In this document: piece by piece, positions 44,582 to 56,212 of the stretch
Numbering within the stretch: the stretch's first letter is position 1
Layout: each line of letters starts with the position of its first letter
Assembly: GCF_023091745.1 (NCBI RefSeq)
Contig: NC_068910.1
Coordinates: 129,287,170-129,351,169, forward strand
Origin: Budorcas taxicolor
Taxonomy: Eukaryota; Chordata; Mammalia; Artiodactyla; Bovidae
Reading direction: 5' to 3'
DNA: 64,000 bases
The notes under the pieces: generated by a model
The model's input: only the letters and a program-made list of their open reading frames with translations
Database searches by the model: none
What the model was told of the DNA's origin: nothing
Position numbers and translations under genes: made by a program

Positions 44582-45340
44582 GTTTCAGTTGAGTTGCTCA
44601 GTTGTATTCAACACTTCGCGACCCATGGACTGCAGCACGCCAGGCTTCCCTGTCCATCACTAGCTCCTGGAGCTTGCTCAAACTCATGTCCATCCAGTCA
44701 GTGATGCCATCCAACCATCTCATCCTCTGTTGTCCCTTTCTCCTCCCACCTTCAGTCTTTCCCAGTATCAGAGTCTTTTCCAATGAGTCAGTTCATTGTA
44801 TCAGGTGGCCGAAGTATTGGAGTTTCAGCTTCATCATCAGTCCTTCCAGTGAATATTCAGGACTGATTTCCTTTAGGGTGGACTGGTTGGATCTCCTTGC
44901 AGTCCAAGGGACTCTCAAGAGTATTCTCCAACACCACAATTCAAAAGCATCAATTTGTCGGTGCTCAGCTTTCTTTATAGTCCAACTCTCACATCCATAC
45001 ATGACTACTGGAAAAACCATAGCTTTCACTAAAGGGCCCACTGTTGGTAATGTCTCTGCTTTTAATATGCTGTCTAGGTTGGTCATAACTTCTCTTCCAA
45101 GAAGCAAGCGTCTTTTCATCTCCTGGCTGCAGTCACCATCTTCAGTGATTATGGAGCCCAAGAAAATAAAGTCTGTTACTGTTACCACCGTGTCCCCATC
45201 TGTTTGCCATGAACTGATGGGACCAGATGCCATGATCTTAGTTTTCTGAATGTTGAGTTTTAAGCCAACTTTTTCACTCTCCTCCTTCACTTTCATCAAG
45301 AGGCTCTTTAGTTCTTCTTTGCTTTCTGCCGTAAGAGTGG

Positions 45341-45611
45341 AGAAGGCAATGACACTCCATACTCTTGCCTGGAAAATGCCATGGACGGAGGAGCCTGGTA
45401 GGCTGCAGTCCATGGGGTCGCTAGGAGTCGGACAAGAGTGAGCGACTTCACTTTCACTTTCCACTTTAATGCACTGGAGAAGGAAATGGCAACCCACTCC
45501 AGTGTTCTTGTCTGGAGAATCCCAGGGATGGGGGAGCCTGGTGGGCTGCCGTCTATGGGGTCGCACAGAGTCGGACACGACTGAAGTGACTTAGCAGCAG
45601 CAGCAGCAGCA
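45341..45611 (+). mobile_element. BovA dimer SINE (BOV-A2-like) with 9-bp TSD
   Basis: Two BovA units in tandem, each with GGCAATGACACTCC / GGCAACCCACTCC and a GAGTCGGACA(C/A)GA(C/G)T end, then a (CAG)n tail. TAAGAGTGG flanks it at 45332-45340 and 45612-45620, taken from BovB copy B. Confidence 0.94.
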
Positions 45612-46433
45612 TAAGAGTGGTGTCATCTGCATATCTGAGGTTATTGATATTTCTCCCAGCAGTCTTGATTCCATCTTGTGCTTCATCCATCCTGGCATTT
45701 CGCATGATGTACTCTGCGTAGAAGTTAAATAAAAAAGGTGACAATTCACAGCCTTGACGTACTCCTTTCCCAATTTGGAATCAATCTGTTGTTCCATGTC
45801 TAGTTCTAACTGTTGCTTTTTGACCTGCATACAGATTTCTTAGGAGGCAGGAAAGGTGGTCTGGTATTCCCATCTCTTTCAGAATTTTCCAGTTTGTTGT
45901 GACACACAAAATGTTTAGCATAGTCAATGAAATAGAAGTAGATGCTTTTTTGGAATTCCCTTGCTTTTTTGATGATCCAACAGATGTTGGCAATTTGATC
46001 TCTGGTTCCTCTGCCTTTTCTAAATCTAGCTTGAACATCTGGAAGTTCTCAATTCACGTACTGTTGAAGTCTAGCTTGGAGAATTTTCAGCATTACCTTG
46101 CTAGGGTGTGAGATGAGTGCAACTGTGCGGTAGTCTGAACATTCTTTGGCACTCCCTTTCTTTGGGATTGGAATGAAAAGTGACCGTTTCCAATCCTGTG
46201 GCCACTGCTGAGTTTTCCAAATTTGCTGGCATATTGAGTGTAGCACTGTAATAGCATCATCTTTGAGGATATGAAATAGCTCAACTGGAATTCCATCATC
46301 TCCACTAGCTTTGTTCATAGTGATTCTTCCTAAGGCCCACTTGACTTCCCACTCCAGGATGTCTGGCTCTAGGTAAGCGATCACACCATCGTGGTTATCT
46401 GGGTCATGAAGATCTTTTTTGCATAGTTCTTCT

Positions 46434-46535
46434 TTTTTTTTTGGGGGGGGGGGTTAATTTATTTATTTTTTTACTTTACAATACTGTATTGGTTTTGCCT
46501 TTTTTTTTAACTTTACAATACTGTATTGGTTTTGC
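46434..46535 (-). mobile_element. 102-bp LINE-1 (L1-BT) stub inside BovB, 15-bp TSD
   Basis: A T run and 11 consecutive Gs (46443-46453), then the reverse L1-BT 3' end TTTACAATACTGTATTGG twice, separated by a second T run. TTGCATAGTTCTTCT is exactly duplicated at 46419-46433 and 46536-46550. Confidence 0.92.
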
Positions 46536-47040
46536 TTGCATAGTTCTTCTGTGTATCCTTGCCATCTTGTATCCTTGTATCTTTTGCTTCTGTTAGGTCC
46601 ATACAATTTCTGTCCTTTATTGAGCCCATTTTTGCATGAAATATTCCCTGAGTATCTCTAATTTTCTTGAAGAGATCTCTAGTCTTTCCCATTCTATTGT
46701 TTTCCTCTATTTCTTTGCATTGATCACTGAGAAAGGCTTTCTTATCTCTCCTTGCTATCCTTTGGAACTCTGCATTCAGATGGATATATCGTTCCTTTTC
46801 TCCTTTGCCTTTCACTTCTCTTCTCAGCTTTTGTAAGGCCTCTTCAGACAACCATTTTGCCTTTTTGCATTTCTTGGGGATGGTTTGATCACCGCCTCTT
46901 GTACAATGTTAGGAACTTCTGTCCACAGTTCTTCATGCACTCTATCAGATCTAATCCCTTGAATCTATGGGATTTTATTTAGGTCATACCTGAATGGAGA
47001 AGTGGTTTTCCCTATTTTCTTCAATTTAAGTCTGAATTTT

Positions 47041-47215
47041 GCAAGTTCACTAATTCCTAAGATGGTGATGTTCACTCTTGCCATCTCCTGCTTGACCACG
47101 TCCAATTTACCTTGATTCATGGACCTAACATTCTAGGTTCCTATGTAATACTGTTCTTTACAGCAACAGACCTTACTTTCACCATCAGACACATCCTCAA
47201 CTGAGTGTTGTTTCC
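47041..47215 (-). mobile_element. BovB copy A, 5'-region part (right half of the split element)
   Basis: AGTTCACTAATTCCTAAGATGG, CTCTTGCCATCTCCTGCTTG, TTGATTCATGGACCTAAC and ACAGCAACAGACCTTACTTTC are BovB 5'-region antisense. They continue directly from the left half that ends at 44581. Confidence 0.85.
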
Positions 47216-48340
47216 ACCCAAAAATCATCTTCATCTACAGGTTCAATCTAAATCCCTATCAAAATCCCAATATGGCATTTTTTTGCAGTAACAGAAAAGA
47301 AAAATCCCAAAATCTATAGATAGTCCCAAAATACCCCAAAGATCCAAAACTATCTTGAAAAAGGAGAACAAAATCTCACACTTTCTGATTTGAAAACAAG
47401 CTACAAAGCAACAGTAATCAAGACAATAAATCTAGCATAAACACAGAATAGAGAAATTAGAAATAAGCCCTTTTGTGTACTTTAAACAAGAGTGACAGGA
47501 CTACACAATGGGAAAAGAATGCTTTCTGAAGCAAAAGGTGTTGGGAAAATAGAATGTTCACAGGCAGCCGCCCTCACACACATAAAATACAACAATATCT
47601 CAAGATGGATCCTTACCGTACACCACACACAAAAATTTAACTCAAAATGGATCAAAGCCCTAAACATAAGACCTAAAACTACAAATATCCTAGAAGAAAA
47701 CACAGGAGAAACACTTCATGGCATCAGCATTGGCAACATACTTGACATTTGGTGACTAGCTTATTTCACTCAGCATAATATTTTTTGAAGCTCATTCATG
47801 CTGTGGCAGGTAACAGAATTTCTTTTTATTGATGACACCAAAAAGCTCACGTGACTAAAGCAAAAACAGTGACTATATCAAACTTTAAAACTTCTAAGTG
47901 TCAAAGAAAATTAAAGCATAAGCTAACTTGTATGTGAAATCAAAATTAAACTCAAATCAAAGAGAGTAGAATGATGGTTACAATGGGTTGGGGTGTGGGA
48001 GAAATAAAAAGACACTGATCAAAGGTACTTATGTTTAGTCATGAGATGACATAGTTTTGGGGATCTGATGTACACCATGGTTATTAACAGTACCGTACTG
48101 TATACTTAGAATTTGCTAACAGAGTAGATCTCAAGTGTTCTTACCATGCCCATATTAAAAAGGTAATTATGTGAGGTGATGAATATATTAATAACTTATT
48201 AGGGCAATCATTTCACGATTTATACATATAATTGATTATAACACATTGACCACTTCAAATATATACAATTTTGTCAATTTATACTCAATAAAACTGGGAA
48301 GGGAGAAGAAAGAGCAAAAAACAAAAACAGTTAAGTACAG
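47216..48340 (+). mobile_element. Old LINE-1, ORF2 C-terminus and 3' UTR
   Basis: AATCCCTATCAAAATCCCAATATGGC, GAAAACAAGCTACAAAGCAACAG and ACTCAAAATGGATCAAAGCCC are L1 ORF2. The 3' UTR follows (GTTTTGGGGATCTGATGTAC, then TTATACTCAATAAAACTGGG). An unexplained purine/CA segment at 47500-47580 interrupts the normal order. Confidence 0.85.
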
Positions 48341-50679
48341 AAGTTTAATGTTACTTTTTTAATAACATAAAGAAAAGTAAAAGGATGGAGAGCAATATAC
48401 CATACTAAGACTAATCAAAAGAAAGCTGAAGTAGTTACATTAATTTTGGACAAAGAAGACTACACAGCAAGAATAATTATGACGGATAAAGACTGGCATT
48501 ACATAATGAAAAAGGACAACTCTTAATTGGTATGCACCTAACAACAGAGTATCAAAATTTTCTGAGGCAAAAGCTAACAGAATCACAAGGAGGAGACAGA
48601 TTTACTACTTAGAGATTTTGACACCCTTTCATTAGTTATCAGTTACTGAAAGTTACAGTAACTAATATCCAAATAACTTAACTGATATCTGAAGCCAAAA
48701 ACCAGTAAGGACATAACTGAATTGAATACTATTGATCAATTGGATCTAACTAACATATTTACATAAAATTTCATCTAACAGCAGCTGAATACATATTTTC
48801 CTCAAGCTCATATAGAACATTCATCAAGATAGACCTAATTCTGGGCCATCTTAGCAAATTAAAAAGAACAGATATTACAGAATATATGCTCTCAAACCAT
48901 AGTGAAATTAGACTAGAAATCAGTAACAGAAAAAAATGCAAAATATTTGGAGCATAAACAACATACTTTTAAATAACATATTGGTCAAAGAAGTCTCAAG
49001 AAAAAAATAAAAAGTATTTTGAGCTAAATCAAAATTTGTGGATGCTGTGAAGCCAGTGTCTAGTGGGAAATTTACAGCAGTGACTGCATATATTAAATAA
49101 GAAATTCAAAATCAATCTTTAGCTTGCAACTTAGAAAACCAGAGAAAGAACACATTAAATTCAAAGCAAGCAGGGGAAAAAATCTAAAGCAGAGACCAAA
49201 CTGAAAAAAGAAAATCAATAGAGAAAAATCAGAAAACTCAAAAGATAGTTCTTCGAAAGATCAATAAAACTGATAAGCTTCTAGCCAGGTTAACTGAAAA
49301 AAGGAGAGAGTAGATAGAAATTACTAGCATCAAAAGCAAAAAGATCCCATCACCACAGATCTCATGGATATTAACAGAAAAAATAAATGGATATGATGAT
49401 AAACTCCATATTTACAAATTTAATAACCTAGATAAATGGACCAATTTCTTGAAAAATGCAATATACCAGAGCACACACAAGGAGAACTAAATAAACTGAA
49501 CAAGCCTGTATCTGTTAAACAACTTGACATACAATTAATCATCTTCCAAAATAGAAAACACCACACTTAGATGGGTTCACTGGTGAATTTCACCAATCAC
49601 TTAAGAAATTGTATCAGTTCTCTAGAGTCTTCTCTAGAAGACAAAAGCAAAGGGAATATAGTCCAATTCATTCTATGAGACCAGCATTATCCTAATACCT
49701 AAGACAGATGTTTTACAATGAAAACTACAAACCGATATCTCAGCAAACTAATTCCAGCAATGTATAAAAATAAGATACACCAAGACCATGTGGGATTTAT
49801 CCTAGGTATGAAAAGCTGGTTCAACATTTAAAATTAATTAATACAATTCATCTCATCAACTGGCTACAGAATTATCTGATCATATCTATAGAGGTAGAAA
49901 ATGTATTTGACAAAATTCAACATCTATTCATGATTTAAAAAAAAACCTCTTGGCAAACTAGGAATAGAGGGGAACATCTTCATCTTGATTAAGAACATCT
50001 ACAAAAAATTCTACAGCTAACTATGTACTTCATGAGGAGAAATTGTTTGCTGCTGATATCAAAAACAAGCCAAGAAAAACTAGATTCTCACCACTCCTAT
50101 TCAACACTTCATTTGCATTAAAACAACCCCCCTCAAAAATAAAGTGTATACAGATTGGGAAAGAAGAAGTAAAACTATCTTTGTTCACAGATGACATGAT
50201 TGTTCACATAAAAAAATCCCAAGTCATCAAAAACGAAAACAACCATAGCAAGATTGCAGGATATAACATTAAGGTACAAAAGTCAACTGCCTTTTTACAT
50301 ACCAGCAATGAACAATTTATATTTGAAACTAAAAAACACAATACAATTTACATTAGCACACAAAAAAGAAAAAATAGAAATACTCAGGTACAAAGCAAAT
50401 AAACTATATATAAGATTTATAGGAGGACAACTATAAAATTCTGAAGAAAGAAATCAAAGATCTAAATAAATGGAAACATATTTTATGCATTAATACATGG
50501 ACAGTACTGCATATTGTCGAGATGCCAGTTTTTCAACATAAAATATAAATTTAAAGCAGTTCCAATCAAAATACCAGCAAGTTATTTTGTGGATATGGAT
50601 TAGTCAACACAATATTGAAGAACAGTCAAAAGACTGATACCAACTGATTTCAAGACATATTGTAAAGCTAGAGTGAAAA
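48341..50679 (+). mobile_element. Old LINE-1, ORF1 end to ORF2 RT
   Basis: GGACAAAGAAGACTACACAGC, then the endonuclease end (CATATAGAACATTCATCAAG, CTAATTCTGGGCCATCTTAGC) at 48810, ATCTCATGGATATTAAC, then an RT-region frame (KEEVKLSLFTDDMIVHIKKS at 50160; TDDM in place of the usual FADDM) and NIKVQKSTAFLHTSNEQF. It is interrupted at 50690 by a younger L1-BT and resumes at 52112. Confidence 0.88.
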
Positions 50680-50689
50680 CAGACAATGT

Positions 50690-52111
50690 TAACAAGTGGT
50701 GCTGGGAAAACTGGTCAACCACTTGTAAAAGAATGAAATTAGAACACTTTCTAACACCATACACAAAAATAAACTCAAAATGGATTAAAGATCTAAACGT
50801 AAGACCAGAAACTATAAAACTCCTAGAGGAGAACAGGCAAAACACTCTCCGACATAAATCACAGTAGGATCCTCTATGACCCACCTCCCAGAATACTGGA
50901 AATAAAAGCAAAAATAAACAAATGGGACCTAATAAAAAAAGATTCTGCGCAACAAAGGAAACTATAAGCAAGGTGAAAAGACAGCTTTCAGAATGGGAGA
51001 AAATAATGACAAATGAAGCAACTGGCAAAGGACTAATCTCAAAAATATACAAGCAACTCCTGCAGCTCAATTCCAGAAAAATAAACGACCCAATCAAAAA
51101 ATGGGCCAAAGACCTAAACCAACATTTCTCCAAAGAAGACATACAGATGGCTAACAAACACATGAAAAGATGCTCAACATCACTCATTATCAGAGAAATG
51201 CAAATCAAAACCACAAGGAGGTACCATTTCACGCCAGTCAGAATGGCTGCGATCCAAAAGTCTACAAGCAATAAATGCGGGAGAGGGTGTGGAGAAAAGG
51301 GAACACTCTTACACTGTTGGTGGGAATGCAAACTAGTACAGTCACTATGGAGAACAGTGTGGAGATTCCTTAAAAAACTGGAAATAGAACTGTCATATGA
51401 CCCAGCAATCCCACTGCTGGGCATACACACTGAGGGAACCAGAATTGAAAGAGACACATGTACCCCAATGTTCACCACAGCACTGTTTATAATAGCCAGG
51501 ACATGGAAGCAACCTAGATGTCCATCAGTAGACGAATGGATAAGAAGGCTGTGGTACATATACACAATGGAGTATTACTCAGCCATTAAAAACAATACAT
51601 TTGAATCAGTTCTAATGAGGTGGATCAAACTGGAGCCTAATATACAGAGTGAAATAAGCCAGAAAGAAAAACACCAATACAGTATACTAACGCATATATA
51701 TGGAATTTAGAAAGATGGTAATGAGAACCCTGTATGAGAGACAGCAAAAGAGACACAGATGTATTGAACAGTCTTTTGGACTCTGTGGGAGAGGGAGAGG
51801 GTGGGATGATTTGGGAGAGTGGCATTGAAACATGTATAATATCATATATGAAATGAATTGCCAGTCCAGGTTCGATGCATGATACAGGATGCTCTGGGCT
51901 GGTGCACTGGGATGACCCAGAGGGATGGTACAGGGAGGGAGGAGGGAAGGGGGTTCAGGATGGGGAACACATGTATACCCGTGGCGGATTCATGTTGATG
52001 TATGGCAAAACCAATACAATATTGTAAAGTAATTAACCTCCAATTAAAATAAATAAATTTATATTTAAAAAATAAATAAATAAAAAAGAGTGCTGCCAAA
52101 AAAAAAAAAAC
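50690..52111 (+). mobile_element. L1-BT LINE 3' part nested in an older LINE-1
   Basis: Starts TTAACAAGTGGTGCTGGG, covers the ORF2 C-terminus and whole 3' UTR (ACCAATACAATATTGTAAAG near 52010) and ends in (AAAT)n, GAGTGCTGCC and 13 As. CAGACAATGT at 50680-50689 and CAGACAACGT at 52112-52121 form a 10-bp TSD with one mismatch. Confidence 0.92.
50922..51710 (+). pseudogene. L1-BT ORF2 C-terminal fragment
   Basis: A 262-codon open frame ends at the natural ORF2 stop (THIYGI). It contains QLSEWEKIMTNEATGKGLIS, NKHMKRCSTSLIIREMQ, the RGCGEKGTLLHCWWECKLVQ cysteine-rich block and TMEYYSAIKNNTFESVLMRW. The cysteine-rich C-terminal region is nearly intact, but the RT and endonuclease are missing through 5' truncation. 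Upstream ORF2 residues (NKWCWENWSTTCKRMKLEHF) lie in another frame, so a frameshift is present too. Confidence 0.93.
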
Positions 52112-52804
52112 CAGACAACGTGATATTAGAGAAAGAAACAAACAGATCACTGGAAGAGAACAGTGAGCCCAGAAATAGCCACCAGATATAATCAACTGAA
52201 CTTTGTCAAAGGAAGAAAGGCACTTCAAAGGAAAAAGTATAGTCTTTTCAACAAATAGTGCTGCAACAACTGAAAAACAAAGAAATTAATCTAGATACAG
52301 ATCTTACATCTTTTTCAAAAATTAACTCAAATGGATCACAGACTTAAATGTAAGAGAAAAAACTATAAACACTACATGATAACATGGAAGAAAATTTAGG
52401 CGTCCTTGGATTTGACAGCGTCCTTAGTTTTTTAGATCCAACAGCAAAAGTACAATCCATGAAAGAAAAAAGTTATAGATTGGACTATTCATGAAAATTA
52501 AAAATTTCTGCTCTAAGACACTAATGAAAACACAAGTCACAGACTGCGAGAAAATCTCTGTAAAACACTTATCTGATAAAGAATTTTTATCCAAAATATA
52601 CAAAGAACCCTTAAAACTCAACTGCAAGAAAACACTCAACCATTTGAAATGGGCAAAAGACTTGAAAAGACAGCACACCAAAGAAGATATACTGATATGC
52701 GCATATTAACAGATGCTCAACATGGTATTTCATCAGGGAACCGCAAATTTAAACAACAGTGAGATATTACTGCTCAGACTAGACATTAATGTCTCACTGT
52801 TCAG
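52112..52804 (+). mobile_element. Old LINE-1 continued, ORF2 C-terminal part
   Basis: ACTCAAATGGATCACAGACTTAAATG at 52325, then TATCCAAAATATACAAAGAACCC, GGGCAAAAGACTTGAAAAGAC and CAGATGCTCAACATGG are forward L1 ORF2 continuing the element broken at 50689. Confidence 0.87.
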
Positions 52805-53274
52805 TCAGAATTACTTTGCCGACAAAGATCCGTACAGTCAAAGCTATAGTTTTACAACAGTCATGTACGGATGTGAGAGTTGGCATAAAGAAAGCTGAGC
52901 ACTGAAAAATTGATGCTTTTGAACTGTGGTGTTGGAGAAGACTCTTGAGAGTTCCTTGGATAGCAAGGAGATTCAACCAGTCAATCATAAAGGAAATCAA
53001 CCCTGAATATTCATTGGAAAGACTGATGCTCAAGCTGAAGCTCCAACACTTTGGCCACCTGATGAGAAGAGCCAACTCAGTAGAAAAGACCCTGATGCTG
53101 GGAAAGATTGAAGGCAGGAGGAAAAGGGGATGACAGAAGAAGAGATGGTTGGATGGCATCACCGACTCAATGGACATGAATTTGAGCAAACTCCGGGAGA
53201 TGGTGAAGGACAGGGAAGCTTGGCTTGCTTCAGTCCATGGGGTTGCTAAGAGTCAGACACAACTAAGTGACTGA
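52805..53274 (+). mobile_element. BovB LINE 3' fragment
   Basis: From ATTACTTTGCCGACAAAGATCC to GACACAACTAAGTGACTG. The plus frame reads KEINPEYSLERLMLKLKLQ. ACTGTTCAG at 52796-52804 and 53275-53283 is a candidate 9-bp TSD, although the right copy also borders a SINE. Confidence 0.92.
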
Positions 53275-53470
53275 ACTGTTCAGATGGTAAAGAATCTGCC
53301 TGCAATACAGGAGACCTGGGTTTGATCCCTGGGTCGGGAAGATCCCCTGGAGAACAGAATGGTAATCCATTCCAGTACTCTTGCTGGAGAATTCCATGGA
53401 CAGAGGAGCCTGGTACACCCCATGGGGTCTCAAATAATCTGAAAGGCTGAGCGATTAACACTTTCACTTC
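53275..53470 (+). mobile_element. Bov-tA SINE
   Basis: CAGATGGTAAAGAATCTGCC, GGTTTGATCCCTGGGTCGGG, then a BovA body with a diverged 3' end (CTGAAAGGCTGAGCGATTAAC). The first bases of the tRNA-like head are missing. Confidence 0.92.
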
Positions 53471-54160
53471 CACTGCACTCCTCTCAAAATGGCCAAACCC
53501 CCAAACACTGACACCACCAAAGGCTGGTGAGGATGCAGAGCAACAGGGAACTCTCATCAATGCTAATGAGAATATAAAATTATTTCGCACTGCCAAGTCA
53601 GAATATAGTTGGGCAGTTTCCTGCAAAACTGAACCATACTCTTACCATACAATCTAGCAACAATCTAGCAATTGTGCTACTTAATATTTACCCAAATCAA
53701 CTGAAAACTTATAGTCACACAAAAACCTGTACAGGAATGTCTAGAAGAAACTTTATTTATAACTGCAAGAACCTGGAAGCAACCAAGATGTCCTTCAATA
53801 AGCAAATAAAAGAACAAAACATAGTATATGCATACAGAGGTATTTGTTCTGAGAGAAAAAGAAATGAGCTATCATGCCAAGAAAAGCTAAGCAAGTACAT
53901 TAAGTGCACATTGCTAAGTGAAAAAGTCAATCTGAAAAGGCTGCAGTGTATGATTCCAAGCGTATGACATTCTAGAACAGACAAAACTGTGGAAACTTTT
54001 TTTTTTTTTTAATCAATGTTTGCAAGGGTTGGGATGAAGGAGGGAGAGATGAATAGGTGGAGCTCAGGGAATTTTTAGGACACTGAAACTATGCCACATG
54101 ACATGTCATTATACATCTGCCAAAGCCCACAGACTATACAACACAAATAATGAACAATAA
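53471..54160 (+). mobile_element. Old LINE-1 continued, 3' end
   Basis: AAAGGCTGGTGAGGATGCAGAG, AACCTGTACAGGAATGTC, AACCTGGAAGCAACCAAGATG and the 3' UTR GTTTGCAAGGGTTGGGATG complete the L1 begun at 48341. A 12-base T run interrupts near 54000. Confidence 0.85.
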
Positions 54161-54389
54161 TGAAAACTATTACTAGTTTAGGACTATTACTAGGACTTTA
54201 CTACTAACACATCAATACTGCTTCAACTTTAACAAATCTACATTCATCCAAACGTGCTACATTAATAGCAGGGGGGACTGATGAGAAGAAGAGTACATAT
54301 AAAAACACTGTACTTTTCATTCATTGCTCTGTAGAACTAAAACTTCTTCAAACAGTTACCTGTTAAAAAAGGAAAATTTTAAAGTTTTA
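54161..54389. other. Short unassigned stretch between two LINE-1 3' regions
   Basis: No recognised element. An ATTACTA motif is locally repeated at 54170-54210. Confidence 0.45.
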
Positions 54390-55250
54390 GTGGGCGAAGA
54401 AATTCAACAGAAATTTCTTCAAAGAATACACACTAAAGGTCAATAACAGAAAAGATGAAATGATGTTCAACCTCAGCCATCAGGAAAGGTGAAACAGTTC
54501 ACTCTCAGACAGATATCATCAAAACTCGGATAATAACAAGTACTGGCAACAATGTGGAGAAACTGCAGTGTTTATCCAGTTCTCACAGACTGTAAAATGG
54601 TACAGTGGCTCTGGAAAGCAAGTTAGTACTTTCTCAAAATGTTAATCCCAGAGTCACCATAGGACCCACAACACTTCTAAGTATATACCCAAGAGGGGAA
54701 AGTACCCACAAAAACTTGTATGCAAGTAATGTTCACAGCAGCATCCTTCATTATAGCCAAAATGTAACGACAACGCAAATGTTCATCAACTAGTGAGCTG
54801 ATTAACAAAATGCAGTATATCCACAAAACGTAGTATCATTAAGCCACAAAAAGGACTGAAATACTGAGACATGATAAACATGGATGAACTTTGAATATTT
54901 TTTCCAAGTGAAACAAGACAGAAACAAAAAGGTCATATATTATTATTCCATTTATATGAAATGTCCAGATGGGCAAATCCATGAAGATAGAAAGCAGATT
55001 AGTGATTGCCAGGGCGTAGGTGAAGAGGAGGCTAGGAAGAGACTGTTAATAAGAGTTTAATAGAGCACTATTTAAAAGTTTCTTTCTGAGGTGATGAAAA
55101 TATCCTAGAATTAGTAGTGACCGCTACACAACTCTGTGATTATATTAAAACCAATGGGTTGTATACTGTAATAAAAGGGTGAAATTCATGTTACAGACGT
55201 TATATGTCAATGAAGCTCTCATATAAAAACAATCAAGCAGCTGACCATCC
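54390..55250 (+). mobile_element. Old LINE-1 3' end (separate copy)
   Basis: GGAAAGGTGAAACAGTTCACTC, AACAAGTACTGGCAACAATGTGG, GGACCCACAACACTTCTAAG and a 3' UTR with AGTTTCTTTCTGAGGTGATG. ORF2 positions repeat those at 53500-53800, so it is an independent insertion. Confidence 0.85.
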
Positions 55251-55717
55251 ACAAAAGCTGCAAAGGCTTTAGAGAAACTAGTCAAAAGAGCAAACCTAAC
55301 TCCTAGTGCTAAACACTTATTTGGAACTTACCACAGACATACAGGAATTTAAAAGGTATAAACATAATAATATAAAAATTATTATAATATAAAAATATAA
55401 CTAAAGATAATAAAAACTTTTTAAAAAGTAAGAAAATTTAGAAGCGTACTGTGACTCATATTGAGGTTTTTGTTTTACTTTTTCACCCGCTTCCCCTATT
55501 TCTCCCACCTCCTGCCTCTGGCAACCATCAATCTGTTTTCTGTATTTACAAGTTTGTTCTTTGTTGTTGCTGAGGGTAGGATTTCATACATAAGAGAGAG
55601 CATGTGGCATTTGTGTTCTTCTGTCTGACTTATTTCACTTAGCATAATGCGTTCAAGGTCTAGCCACATAGCCATGATGTCAGGATTTTCTTCCCTTACA
55701 GATGAATAATGTTCCAT

Positions 55718-55720
<3 letters not shown>

Positions 55721-55754
<34 letters not shown>
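55721..55754. repeat. (AC)16 microsatellite inside LINE-1 3' UTR
   Basis: Sixteen uninterrupted AC units followed by ACTC units. It lies where related L1s carry an alternating TGTGTATATATACAC motif after ATATTCCAT. Confidence 0.95.
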
Positions 55755-55756
<2 letters not shown>

Positions 55757-55811
55757 TCACTCCACAATTTCTTTATCCACTCATCCATTGATAAATTCTT
55801 AGACTGTTTCT

Positions 55812-56082
55812 GCTGCTGCTAAGTCACTTCAGTCGTGTCCAACTCTGTGCGACCCCATAGACGGCAGCCCACCAGGCTCCCCCGTCTCTGGGATTCTCCA
55901 GGCAAGAACAATGGAGTTGGTTGCCATTTCCTTCTCCAGTGCATGAAAGTGAAAAGTGAAAGGGAAGTCGCTCAGTCGTATCCGACTCTTAGCGACCCCA
56001 TGGACTGCAGCCTACCAGGCTCCTTCGTTCATAGGATTTTCGAGGCAAGAGTACTGGAGTGGGGTGCCATTGCCTTCTCTGT
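55812..56082 (-). mobile_element. BovA dimer SINE with ~11-bp TSD
   Basis: Two minus-strand BovA units in tandem joined by GCATGAAAGTGAAAAGTG. AGACTGTTTCT at 55801-55811 and AGGCTGTTTCT at 56083-56093 differ at one base. Confidence 0.93.
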
Positions 56083-56212
56083 AGGCTGTTTCTATATCTT
56101 AACTAGTACAAATAATTCTGCAATGAGCGTGGGGTACATATATCTTTTCGAGTTAGTACTTTGATTTCTTTTGATAAATACCCCAAAGTAGAACTGATGG
56201 ATCGTATGTGTT

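Larger units (their letters stand above)
44582..47040 (-). mobile_element. BovB copy B, 2.5 kb, inserted in BovB copy A
   Basis: From the BovB 3' end (TTTCAGTTGAGTTGCTCAG) through the RT and on to TTTAAGTCTGAATTTTGC. It is the longest BovB body in the window and carries a SINE dimer (45341-45611) and a short L1 insertion (46434-46535). RT blocks such as EWEVKWALGRITMNKASGDD (46340), RNLYAGQKATVRTRHGTTD (45800) and RYADDTTLM (45630) are readable on the minus strand. Stops and frameshifts are numerous, so it is not functional. Confidence 0.92.

Noticed and set aside
44602..45249. 215-codon plus-strand open frame
   Set aside because: Antisense of the BovB reverse transcriptase C-terminal region; the same pseudo-protein recurs at 2759-3022, 24791-25264 and 52794-53189 wherever BovB lies.
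44793..45578. 261-codon minus-strand open frame taken as one protein
   Set aside because: It fuses BovB RT residues with translated SINE sequence from the dimer at 45341-45611, so it is not a real gene.
45597..45612. (CAG)n as a trinucleotide-repeat expansion
   Set aside because: It is the ordinary CAG-rich tail of the BovA SINE, seen also at 63590-63609 and, in reverse, at 10731, 11557 and 55812.
50600..51565. 321-codon minus-strand open frame, the longest in the window
   Set aside because: It is the antisense shadow of L1-BT ORF2, whose true plus-strand frame (RGCGEKGTLLHCWWEC block, natural stop) covers the same bases.
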